A stretch of 13,398 nt of DNA, taken from Actinomycetes bacterium (GTDB lineage: Bacteria; Actinomycetota; Acidimicrobiia; Acidimicrobiales; Palsa-688). Position 1 is the first letter of the stretch, and each line of letters begins with the position of its first letter. Positions 6,786-13,393 of this stretch are shown piece after piece. The translations under genes were made by a program, and so were the position numbers. The DNA is taken from NCBI GenBank assembly GCA_021846485.1, contig JAJZWW010000045.1, positions 1 to 13,398 of the forward strand. Direction: 5' to 3'. The notes beneath the pieces are model-generated. The model made no database searches and was not told the DNA's origin. It saw only the letters and a program-made list of their open reading frames with translations.

Positions 6786-7925
6786 GTGACGAGCGCCGTG
6801 AAGATCCGCCCCGCCCGCACCCTCCTCGGCCGGCGGGTGTTCGTCGACGTGCCGTTCCGCGTCCACGGCCGGGACCCCGGCTGGGTGCCCCCCCTGCGGA
6901 TGTCGGTCTACGACCGCATCTCTCCCCGCCACCCGGCCATGAGCCACCAGGAGGTCACCTTGTGGGTGGCCTACCGTCACGGCCGGCCGGTCGGGCGGAT
7001 CGCCGCCTGCGTCGACTCAACCTTCAACGACTACCAGGGGGTGCGCTGGGGGTGGGTCGGCTTCTACGACACCTTCGACGACCCCGAGGTCTCCGAACGG
7101 CTCTTCGATACCGCGTGCGGGTGGATCGCGGAGCAGGGCATGGACACCTGCGTCGGCCCCGCCAACTTCACCACCAACGACGAGCTCGGCTTGATGGTCG
7201 AGGGCTTCGACGACCTGCCCGCCCTGCTCACCTTACAGAACCCCCGCTACTACGTCGGGCTGTGGGAGCGGGCCGGCTGGCAGCCCGCCATGGACCTGTG
7301 GGGTTGGCACTTCGAGCGGACCCGCACCGCGCTGTCGGAGCGCCAGCGCAGGACCCTCGCCCGGATACAGGAGCGGGCCGGCGTGCACGTCCTGCAACTG
7401 GACAAGGAGCACTTCGACGAGCAGGTGGGGAGGTTCTTCGAGGCCTACAACGCCGCCTGGTCGCGCAACTGGGGCTTCGCGCCGATGCCCGAGGCGGAGG
7501 TCCGCCACCTCGCCAAGCAGCTGAAGCAGATCCTCAACCCGGAGTGGGCGTTCGGCCTGGAGACCGACGACGGGAAGCTGGTCGGCGTCTGCCTCGCGCT
7601 TCCGGACCTCAACCTGCTCATGCACAAGGTCCGCTCGGGGCGGATGGTGCCCTTCGGCTGGGTGCCGCTGCTGCTCGGCCGCAAGCGCCTGCCCCGGGCC
7701 CGTGTCTGGGCGCTAGGGGTCCACCCCGACTACCAGCCGATGGCCCTCGGCACCTTGTTGTACCGGGAGGTCGTCGACCGGCTCGCCGCCGACCCGCACA
7801 TCCAGACCGCGGAGGCCTCCTGGACCCTCGCCACCAACAGCCGGATCAACGACCAGCTGCAGGCCATGGGGGCGACCCGGTCACGGGTCTGGCGGCTCTA
7901 CCAGCGCCCCGCAGTCCGCGCCTGA
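6786..7925 (+). CDS. YghO-like GNAT-superfamily N-acyltransferase
   Basis: 379 residues, soluble, no signal peptide or membrane segment. The pattern matches large GNAT-fold proteins annotated YghO-like: a short N-terminal part (FVDVPFRVHGRDPGWVPPLR), then WVAYRHGRPVGRIAACVDSTFNDYQ, WGWVGFYDTFDDPEVSERLF, and the strongly conserved CVGPANFTTNDELGLMVEGFDDLPALLTLQNPRYYVGLWERAGW. The C-terminal half has RVWALGVHPDYQPMALGTLLYREVVDRL, the acyl-CoA binding region, and ATNSRINDQLQAMGATRSRVWRLYQR. Known family facts: GNAT proteins transfer acyl groups from acyl-CoA to amines, and the Caulobacter bacterial ceramide synthase has been described as GNAT-like. Inference: next to an SPT-like gene, this could N-acylate a sphingoid-type base. 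Divergent from fadD and convergent with the SPT-like gene, with only 10 bases between stops. It may instead acylate something unrelated. Confidence 0.8.
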   Translation: MTSAVKIRPARTLLGRRVFVDVPFRVHGRDPGWVPPLRMSVYDRISPRHPAMSHQEVTLWVAYRHGRPVGRIAACVDSTFNDYQGVRWGWVGFYDTFDDPEVSERLFDTACGWIAEQGMDTCVGPANFTTNDELGLMVEGFDDLPALLTLQNPRYYVGLWERAGWQPAMDLWGWHFERTRTALSERQRRTLARIQERAGVHVLQLDKEHFDEQVGRFFEAYNAAWSRNWGFAPMPEAEVRHLAKQLKQILNPEWAFGLETDDGKLVGVCLALPDLNLLMHKVRSGRMVPFGWVPLLLGRKRLPRARVWALGVHPDYQPMALGTLLYREVVDRLAADPHIQTAEASWTLATNSRINDQLQAMGATRSRVWRLYQRPAVRA

Positions 7926-7935
7926 GCGCAGCTTC

Positions 7936-9174
7936 TCACAGCGCCCGGGCGGCCACCTCGAAGCCGGCGAGGGCGTCGTCGACGTCACGCTCGGTGTGGG
8001 TGGCCATCACCGAGGTGCGCAGCAGGGCCTTGGAGACCGCCGGGGCCACCGCGCAGTTGGTGTAAACGCCCTGGTCCAGCAGGGCCCGCCAGAGCGTCCC
8101 CGCCTTCCAGTCGTCGCCGACCACCACCGGTACGATGGCGCTGCGGTCGTCGCCTCCGGCGTCGTAGCCGAGCTGCTGCAGGCCCGACCTCAGCCGGCGG
8201 GCGTTGGCGACGACCGCCTCCTGGCGCCAGGTCTCGACCCGCGCCAAGCGGGACGCCTCGAGCGCGGCGGCCAGCGAGGCCGGCACGCCCGAGGCGGTGA
8301 ACAGCAGCGGCCGGCAGGTCACCTTCATGAAGTCGATGACCTCCCGGGGGCCGGCGATGAACCCCCCGCAGCTCGCCAAGGACTTGGAGAAGGTGCCCAT
8401 CACCAGGTCGGGCCGGACCCCGAGCTCGCGCGCCGAGCCCGAGCCGCGGGGGCCGACCACCCCGAGGGCGTGGGCTTCGTCGACGAGGAGCCGAGCGCCG
8501 TAGTCCCCGCAGGCGGCGGCGATCTCCGGCAGCGGCGCGACGTCGCCCTCCATCGAGTACACCCCGTCGACCGCGACGAGCAGGCCGCCGGCACCGGGCT
8601 GCTCGCGCCAGGCGCGCAGCCCCCGGCGCAGGCTGTTGGGCCGGTTGTGGCGGAAGGCCCGCAAGGCCCCGTCGCTGAAGCGACCCCCGTCGACCAGACT
8701 GGCGTGGGCGGCAGAGTCCACGAAGGCCGCGTCGCCCTCCCCGAGCAGCGACACCATGAGCCCGAGGTTGGCGGCGTAGCCGGTGGTGAACACCAGGGCC
8801 GCCTCGAGGCCGACCCAGTCAGCCAGCTCCTCCTCCAGCTCCCGGTGCAGCGGGAGGGTCCCGTTGAGCAGCCGGCTGCCGGTGAGGCCCGTCCCGTAAC
8901 GGCTCACCGCGTCCACCGCCGCCTTGCGCACCCGCGGGTCGGCGGTGAGCCCCAGGTAGTTGTTGGACCCGAGCATCACCACCGGCCGGCCCTCGAAGAT
9001 CATCCGCGGCCCCACCTCGCCGCGCAGCTCGCGGAAGAACGGCATGAGCCCGAGGGACTCCGCCAGGTGCCACTGCTCGACCCGGGGGTCGTCGACCTTG
9101 GCGAACACGTCGTCGAGCGCCTTGCGCGTCGGGGCGGCCACCTCGCCGCGCCGGTCTTCGCCGGGGCGGTTCAC
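7936..9174 (-). CDS. Serine palmitoyltransferase-like alpha-oxoamine synthase (PLP)
   Basis: 412 residues; condenses an amino acid with an acyl-CoA, releasing CO2 and giving an aminoketone. PLP residues are all present: H157 in DSAAHASL, D232 and H235 in LLVDEAHALG, K264 in GTFSKSLASCGGF. Numbering is nearly that of the Sphingomonas enzyme as I recall it (H159, D231, H234, K265). Features favouring serine palmitoyltransferase over KBL, BioF or HemA are the TFSKS lysine motif (those use TLGKA or TLAKA), CRPLLFTAS with a Pro-Ala-Ser after it, the GTGLTGSRLLNGT loop, and the C-terminal WRALLDQGVYTNCAVAPAVS ... LLRTSVMATHT. The GTG start at 9174 overlaps the upstream hydroxylase stop as GTGA, implying translational coupling. 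Amino-acid and acyl substrates cannot be read from sequence, so serine and palmitoyl-CoA are inference; related synthases for other aminoketones remain possible. Confidence 0.85.
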   Translation of the reverse strand: MNRPGEDRRGEVAAPTRKALDDVFAKVDDPRVEQWHLAESLGLMPFFRELRGEVGPRMIFEGRPVVMLGSNNYLGLTADPRVRKAAVDAVSRYGTGLTGSRLLNGTLPLHRELEEELADWVGLEAALVFTTGYAANLGLMVSLLGEGDAAFVDSAAHASLVDGGRFSDGALRAFRHNRPNSLRRGLRAWREQPGAGGLLVAVDGVYSMEGDVAPLPEIAAACGDYGARLLVDEAHALGVVGPRGSGSARELGVRPDLVMGTFSKSLASCGGFIAGPREVIDFMKVTCRPLLFTASGVPASLAAALEASRLARVETWRQEAVVANARRLRSGLQQLGYDAGGDDRSAIVPVVVGDDWKAGTLWRALLDQGVYTNCAVAPAVSKALLRTSVMATHTERDVDDALAGFEVAARAL

Positions 9175-9929
9175 GACCGGTCCCACCCGCGCAGCCCCTC
9201 GAAGCGTCGCTCCCACGCGGCGTGACGGTCGCGGGCGTCGGCGACGTACGGGCTGTGCCCGATCGCCTTCATCAGCGCCCGGTTGACCTGGTCGGTGGGC
9301 GGCCGCAGGGGACGGACCACGTCGGAGAACAGCACGACTCGCACCCCGTCGGTGTCGTTCCACGCCTCGTGCTCGTAGCCGTCGTCGAACAGCAGGCTGT
9401 GGCCCTCCTCCCAGTGGGCCACCTCTCCACCCACCCGGATGCCCGCGGCGTTGCCCGGCTCGGGTACCTTCAGGGCCAGGTGGTAGCGCAGCACCCCCCT
9501 CCACGGTCCGCGGTGGGAAGGGAGCCGCTTGTGCGGAGCGAAGATCGAGAACAACGCGGTGGTCATCCCGGGGATGTCCTGGAGCAGCTCGGCGGTCTGC
9601 GGGCAACGCCGGCAGTTGGCGTACGAGCGGAAGCCGTAGCCGAAGAAGAAGAAGGTCTTCCAGCCGTCGTCGTGGGTGATCGAGGCCTGGTCCACCGAGA
9701 TGTCCTGGAAGCTCGGCAGCTCGTCGCGGTAGGCGAGGACCTCGTCGAGCTCCGACCGGATCGCCTTCCACTCGGCTTCGAGCGACGGGATCCACGAGAA
9801 GGTGTCCAGCGGCAGGAAGGGGGTGGTCGGCACCTCCGAACTGCGGATGACCACCCGCTCCACGCCGTGCAGGATCCGGGCGCCCACCTGGTTGGCAACC
9901 GAGAGGGCCCGGTCGCGGGTGGTCTGCAC
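9171..9929 (-). CDS. Aspartyl/asparaginyl beta-hydroxylase family (LpxO/AspH-type) dioxygenase
   Basis: 252 residues; Fe(II)/2-oxoglutarate-dependent oxygenase fold. The C-terminal half carries the family signature: H139 (SHRGPW) and H187 (YEHEAWND) are the likely iron ligands, R148 and H150 sit in RGVLRYHLAL, and N191, R197 and the DVVRP end complete it, with GGEVAHWEEGHSLLFDD between. The family includes AspH (protein Asp/Asn) and LpxO (2-hydroxylation of lipid A acyl chains). There is no signal peptide or clear membrane anchor. The N-terminal 70 residues are not recognised; FFFFGYGF precedes a CRRC pair at 106-109. The GTG start at 9929 follows a TAGCCT box. Its stop overlaps the SPT-like start by four bases, so the two are probably one operon. 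Inference: hydroxylates the acyl chain or headgroup of the lipid made next door; a peptide substrate cannot be excluded. Confidence 0.85.
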   Translation of the reverse strand: MQTTRDRALSVANQVGARILHGVERVVIRSSEVPTTPFLPLDTFSWIPSLEAEWKAIRSELDEVLAYRDELPSFQDISVDQASITHDDGWKTFFFFGYGFRSYANCRRCPQTAELLQDIPGMTTALFSIFAPHKRLPSHRGPWRGVLRYHLALKVPEPGNAAGIRVGGEVAHWEEGHSLLFDDGYEHEAWNDTDGVRVVLFSDVVRPLRPPTDQVNRALMKAIGHSPYVADARDRHAAWERRFEGLRGWDRS

Positions 9930-9937
9930 GGATCGAC

Positions 9938-9943
9938 AGGCTA
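9938..9943 (-). promoter_or_regulatory. Candidate -10 box for the hydroxylase-SPT pair
   Basis: TAGCCT on the minus strand is 8 bases before GTG 9929, the same arrangement as before the GNAT gene. It suggests a leaderless bicistronic mRNA. Confidence 0.45.
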
Positions 9944-9956
9944 AACGACCCGCCGG

Positions 9957-9966
9957 CCTTCGAAGG
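9957..9966. promoter_or_regulatory. Palindrome over the expected -35 of the hydroxylase promoter
   Basis: CCTTCGAAGG is a perfect 10-bp palindrome about 13-23 bases upstream of the TAGCCT box, in the gap 9930-10007. The position suits an operator, but it is short and could be chance. The rest of the gap shows nothing recognisable. Confidence 0.3.
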
Positions 9967-10007
9967 TGGACCTCGCTGGTGGCTCCGCGTCGAGGCTGCT
10001 CAGGGGG

Positions 10008-10412
10008 TCACTCCGGGTCCCGTGCGAGCCCGGTGGTGACGAGCGCGGCGGCCAGCACCCCGCCGCTCGCCGCGGCGAGGACCGCCAGGCGACCCCGACG
10101 GGGCAGCGCCCGCCACGACAGCAGGGTCACCACCACGTCGCCGGCGTCGGCCAGCCCACCGGCCAGCGCCCAGGGGCCGAGCTGCCCACCGGCGCGTAGC
10201 GCCTGCAGCGCCCCCACCCCGATCGCCAGGTCCCGCCCCCCGAGCGCTCGGGCCAGCAGGCGGGCCGCCGGGTCCCGGCGGGCCCCGCCGACCCAGGGGG
10301 CGAGCGCCATCCCCGGCAGGGTCAGGGCGACGATCCCGAGAGCGCTACGGGCCGCGGCGTTGGCCCGGGCGAGCCGTCGGACGTCCGAGCCGCGCAGGGT
10401 AGGGAAGTTCAC
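10008..10412 (-). CDS. Small membrane protein of unknown function
   Basis: 134 residues, not recognised as a named family. Hydrophobic stretches lie at about 22-40 (ALGIVALTLPGMALAPWVG), 60-75 (LAIGVGALQALRA), 80-98 (GPWALAGGLADAGDVVVTLL) and 108-128 (LAVLAAASGGVLAAALVTTGL), giving three or four likely membrane helices. The LLARALGGRDLAIG and GGLADAGDVVVTLLSW pattern recalls small actinobacterial hypothetical membrane proteins, often paralogous. The GTG start at 10412 overlaps the SDR stop as GTGA, so its translation is probably coupled to the SDR. This start gives MNFPTLRGSDVRRLARANAA, a basic N-terminus. No catalytic motif is visible. Function unknown. Confidence 0.7.
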   Translation of the reverse strand: MNFPTLRGSDVRRLARANAAARSALGIVALTLPGMALAPWVGGARRDPAARLLARALGGRDLAIGVGALQALRAGGQLGPWALAGGLADAGDVVVTLLSWRALPRRGRLAVLAAASGGVLAAALVTTGLARDPE

Positions 10413-11176
10413 TGCAGGACCGCTCCCCCGTCGACGACGAGGGTGTGGCCGGTGACCCAGGAGGCCAGGTCGGACACCAACCAGGCGACTGCGCCGGCGA
10501 TGTCGTCGGGCTGGCCGAGGCGGCGCAGCGGCAGCTGCTGCGCCACCGCATCACCGTGGGTCTCGACCAGCACCCGGGCGAAGTCGGTGCGCACCAGGCC
10601 GGGGGCAACCGCGTTGACCCGGACCGACGGGCCGAGCTCGGAGGCCAGCACGCGGGTCTGGTGGATGAGGGCCGCCTTGGTCACGTCGTAGGCGCCGATC
10701 CCCCCGCCCGGACGGATCCCGCCGATGGAGGCGACGTTGACCACGTTGCCCCCGTGGTCGCGCATCCACGCCCGCCACGCCGCCTGGGTCCAGACCAGCG
10801 GACCGCGGATGTTGACCTGGAAGGTCTTGTCCCAGCGGGGCAGGTCGATGTCCACGAGCGGGCCGTAGTGGGGGTTGGTCGCCGCGTTGTTGACCAGGAC
10901 GTCGAGCCTGCCGAAGCGCTCCAGAGCGGCCGCCACGCACGCCTCGGCGGCTTCCGGGTCCCCCGCGTTGGCCGGGAAGGTGCTCACCGCGCCGGGGCCG
11001 GGCATCGCCGCGGCGGCCTCCTCGAGCGGGCCGGGCTTGCGGGCGGAGAGCACGACGTCGGCCCCGGCGGCGACGAGGGCGGCCGCGACGGCCCGCCCGA
11101 TCCCCTTCGAGGCACCGGTGACGACGGCGACCTTTCCGGCCAAGTCGACGGCGGGGCGCTGCGCTGCGTTGCTCAC
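10409..11176 (-). CDS. Short-chain dehydrogenase/reductase (classical SDR)
   Basis: 255 residues, the usual length for a classical SDR; NAD(P)-dependent ketone/alcohol oxidoreductase in the cytosol. Cofactor motif TGASKGIG (20-27), NNA at 96-98, catalytic S150 (NVASIGG), Y163 and K167 (YDVTK), and PGLVRTDF after the active site. An Arg in the LSARK loop (around residue 46) is compatible with NADPH binding. The substrate cannot be assigned, because many FabG-like enzymes look like this. Inference from context: reduction of the 3-keto product of the SPT-like synthase would complete a sphingoid base. It overlaps the downstream small membrane gene by four bases and is separated from the divergent GDT1-type gene by only about 35 bases. 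The GTG start at 11176 is preceded by a TAGCTT box. Confidence 0.9.
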   Translation of the reverse strand: MSNAAQRPAVDLAGKVAVVTGASKGIGRAVAAALVAAGADVVLSARKPGPLEEAAAAMPGPGAVSTFPANAGDPEAAEACVAAALERFGRLDVLVNNAATNPHYGPLVDIDLPRWDKTFQVNIRGPLVWTQAAWRAWMRDHGGNVVNVASIGGIRPGGGIGAYDVTKAALIHQTRVLASELGPSVRVNAVAPGLVRTDFARVLVETHGDAVAQQLPLRRLGQPDDIAGAVAWLVSDLASWVTGHTLVVDGGAVLQ

Positions 11177-11182
11177 CCGGGA

Positions 11183-11188
11183 AAGCTA
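11183..11188 (-). promoter_or_regulatory. Candidate -10 box for the SDR gene
   Basis: TAGCTT on the minus strand is 6 bases before GTG 11176. It sits in the same 35-base gap as the opposing TACGGT box, so the two promoters are nearly back to back. Confidence 0.45.
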
Positions 11189-11198
11189 CCGCGAGCGC

Positions 11199-11204
11199 TA
11201 CGGT
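11199..11204 (+). promoter_or_regulatory. Candidate -10 box for the GDT1-type gene
   Basis: TACGGT (TAnnnT) is 7 bases before GTG 11212. If real, the upstream GTG at 11203 lies within the box and cannot be the start. Confidence 0.4.
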
Positions 11205-11211
11205 GGCTCCG

Positions 11212-11793
11212 GTGGACCTGGCCGTGGCAGCCGCCGCCTTCGGGCTGGTGGGCCTGGGCGAGCTCCCCGACAAGACGATGTTCGCCAACCTGCTGCTCGC
11301 CACCCGGGGACGCCCGCTGGCGGTGTGGTGGGGCTCGGCAGCCGCCTTCGCGGTGCACGTGGCGATCGCCGTCGCGGTCGGCGCGGCGGTGGTGGTGCTC
11401 GTCCCCCGCCGGGCGCTCGACGTGGCGACCGGCGCGGTGCTGATCGGCGCGGCGTTCTGGGCCTGGCGCTCCCGGGGTGAGCCGGGCGGGGCGCCCCCCG
11501 AGCCGGCGACCGGCTCGGGGCCCAGGGTGGGGCTGAGGGCGGGGGCGGTGGTGTGGTTGGCGGAGTGGGGCGACCTCACCCAGGTGCTCACCGCCGACCT
11601 CGCGGCCCGCACCCACCATCCCTGGAGTGTCGCCGCCGGGGCCCTCGCAGCCCTCTGGGCGGTCGCCGCCCTGGCGGTGGTCAGCGGCTCGCGCCTGCTG
11701 GCGCGCCTTCCGGTCCGCCGGCTGCGGTCGCTCACTGCCGGCGTGCTGTGCCTGCTCGGCGCGATCGCGGTCGCCGCCGCGGCGGGCGCGTGA
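11212..11793 (+). CDS. GDT1/TMEM165 (UPF0016) family cation transporter
   Basis: About 193 residues in two homologous halves, each starting with the family's acidic cation motif: ELPDKT in GELPDKTMFANLLLATR and EWGDLT in LAEWGDLTQVLTADLAART. The usual consensus is E-x-G-D-[KR]-[ST], so each half deviates at one position, as I recall is common in actinobacterial members. Six hydrophobic segments are visible, e.g. LAVAAAAFGLVGLGEL, AAAFAVHVAIAVAVGAAVVVLV, ALDVATGAVLIGAAFWAW and LTAGVLCLLGAIAVAAAA. Characterised members exchange Mn2+ or Ca2+ for protons at membranes; here Mn2+ export is the likeliest role by family, unproven. I chose GTG 11212 because a TACGGT box precedes it by 7 bases; GTG 11203, three codons upstream, is the alternative. 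zwf follows on the same strand after 49 bases. Confidence 0.85.
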   Translation: MDLAVAAAAFGLVGLGELPDKTMFANLLLATRGRPLAVWWGSAAAFAVHVAIAVAVGAAVVVLVPRRALDVATGAVLIGAAFWAWRSRGEPGGAPPEPATGSGPRVGLRAGAVVWLAEWGDLTQVLTADLAARTHHPWSVAAGALAALWAVAALAVVSGSRLLARLPVRRLRSLTAGVLCLLGAIAVAAAAGA

Positions 11794-11842
11794 CAGGAGC
11801 TCGGCGCTTCGCTGCAGGTCGGGAGTGCGAGAAGATGGTGAC

Positions 11843-13324
11843 ATGGCAGACATCGCCCCGACCGGTCCGAGCGACGCCCCGGCGGGCTCGGTGGCCCCCC
11901 TCGAGCCCCACGTCATCGTGCTCTTCGGCGCGACCGGCAACCTGGCGTGCCGGAAGCTGCTCCCCGGCCTGCTACACCTCTCCGACGCCGGCCTGCTACC
12001 CGACTACCGGGTCGTCGGGGTGGCTACCGAGGAGCTCGACGACGAGGCGTTCCGCGAGATGGCCCGCCAGGCGTGCGAGGAGTTCGCCCGCAGCGACGTT
12101 GGCGACTCGGCGTGGGCCGACTTCGCCAAGCGGCTCTCCTACGTGCCGGCCGTGGCCGGCGCCTGCCGACTCCGGGAGGTCGTCTCCGCTCACGAGTCCG
12201 AGCTCGGCGGCCAGCCCCGCCGCCTGCACTACCTGTCGATACCGCCCAACGCCGCCGGCGCAGTGGTGCAGATGCTCGCCGACGCCGGCCTCGTCGAGCG
12301 CGCCCGGATCGTCATGGAAAAGCCCTTCGGCACCGACCTGGCCACCGCCCGAGCGCTCAACGCCACCGTCCACGGGATATTCCGCGAGGACCAGGTCTTT
12401 CGCATCGACCACTTCCTCGGCAAGGAGGCGGCGCTCAACATCCTCGCGTTCCGCTTCGCCAACGGCCTGTTCGAGCCGATCTGGAACCGCGACCACATCG
12501 ACCACGTGCAGATCGACGTCCCCGAGACCCTCTCGGTCGCCGACCGGGCCAGCTTCTACGAGGAGACCGGGGCGTTCAGGGACATGGTGGTCACCCACCT
12601 GTTCCAGATCCTCGCGTTCATGGCGATGGAGCCGCCTACCGCCCTCGAGCCGAAGTCGATCAGCGAGGAGAAGAACAAGGTCTTCCGCTCGATGCGCCCG
12701 CTCGACCCGAAGCACGTGGTGCGGGGGCAGTACGAGGGGTACCGCCACACGCCCGGCGTCGACCCCCGCTCGCAGACCGACACCTTCGTGGCCCTTCGGG
12801 TGGAGATCGACAACTGGCGCTGGGCGGGAGTGCCGTTCTTCCTGCGCACCGGCAAGGAGATGGCCGAGGGCGCCCGGATAATCTCGATCGCATTCCGGGA
12901 GCCCCCCAAGAGCATGTTCCCCGCCGACTCCGGGGTGGGCGCGCAAGGACCAGACCACCTCACCTTCGACCTGGCCGACTCCTCGAAGCTGTCGCTGTCC
13001 TTCTACGGCAAGCGACCCGGGCCGGGCATGAAGCTCGACAAGCTCAGCTTGCAGTTCGCCCTGCACGAGACCGGCCGCGAGGCCGACGTCCTCGAGGCCT
13101 ACGAGCGCCTGATCCACGACGCGATGGTCGGGGACCACACCTTGTTCACCACCGCCGAGGGCATCGAACGGCTCTGGGAGATCTCGGCCCCGCTGCTCGA
13201 GGACCCACCCCAGGTGCTGCCCTACTGGTCGGGAAGCTGGGGGCCGGCGACCGTCGACGACCTGATCGCCCCCCGTTCGTGGAGGTTGCCGTTCCGGCGG
13301 GCGTGGCGCGACACCGCCGGCTGA
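11843..13324 (+). CDS. zwf: Glucose-6-phosphate 1-dehydrogenase
   Basis: 493 residues, the normal family length; oxidises glucose-6-phosphate to 6-phosphogluconolactone in the cytosol, first step of the oxidative pentose phosphate pathway. Rossmann motif GATGNLACRKLLPGL begins at residue 29, EKPFG follows in VMEKPFGTDL, and the active-site motif RIDHFLGKE starts at R187 with H190 and K194. Later PFFLRTGKEM and the C-terminal YERLIHDAMVGDHTLF are typical. Two oddities: the Rossmann Asp of GASGDLA is Asn here, and the Arg that normally follows the second beta strand and binds the NADP 2'-phosphate (VGxxR) is T62, followed by E63-E64 (VVGVATEE). This hints at NAD+ preference. ATG 11843 is preceded by GAGAAG at 8-base spacing. 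Its common actinobacterial partners (opcA, tal, gnd) are not in view. Confidence 0.95.
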   Translation: MADIAPTGPSDAPAGSVAPLEPHVIVLFGATGNLACRKLLPGLLHLSDAGLLPDYRVVGVATEELDDEAFREMARQACEEFARSDVGDSAWADFAKRLSYVPAVAGACRLREVVSAHESELGGQPRRLHYLSIPPNAAGAVVQMLADAGLVERARIVMEKPFGTDLATARALNATVHGIFREDQVFRIDHFLGKEAALNILAFRFANGLFEPIWNRDHIDHVQIDVPETLSVADRASFYEETGAFRDMVVTHLFQILAFMAMEPPTALEPKSISEEKNKVFRSMRPLDPKHVVRGQYEGYRHTPGVDPRSQTDTFVALRVEIDNWRWAGVPFFLRTGKEMAEGARIISIAFREPPKSMFPADSGVGAQGPDHLTFDLADSSKLSLSFYGKRPGPGMKLDKLSLQFALHETGREADVLEAYERLIHDAMVGDHTLFTTAEGIERLWEISAPLLEDPPQVLPYWSGSWGPATVDDLIAPRSWRLPFRRAWRDTAG

Positions 13325-13357
13325 GCACGACGTGGCTTCGCCATGAGGGCGATCCAT

Positions 13358-13393
13358 CTACTCGGCCTCCCATGGCTACTCGGCATCCCATGG
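13358..13393 (+). repeat. Two-copy 18-bp tandem repeat after zwf
   Basis: CTACTCGGCCTCCCATGG and CTACTCGGCATCCCATGG differ at one base. They lie between zwf and the right edge. From ATG 13343 they would read MRAIHLLGLPWLLGIPWP, open to the edge, but this is too short to call a gene. Confidence 0.7.

Noticed and set aside
7936..9174. Glycine C-acetyltransferase (kbl) or 8-amino-7-oxononanoate synthase (bioF)
   Set aside because: The lysine motif is GTFSKS rather than TLGKA, the C-terminal half matches serine palmitoyltransferases better, and no tdh or bio genes are adjacent.
9175..9795. N-terminal extension of the SPT-like protein by about 207 residues
   Set aside because: It overlaps the hydroxylase in another frame and is low-complexity Arg/Gly/Pro. 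The GTGA overlap at 9174 gives a normal-length synthase.
11996..13357. A 453-codon minus-strand frame opposite zwf
   Set aside because: It is a shadow of zwf, with no domain and His/Gly/Val-rich composition.
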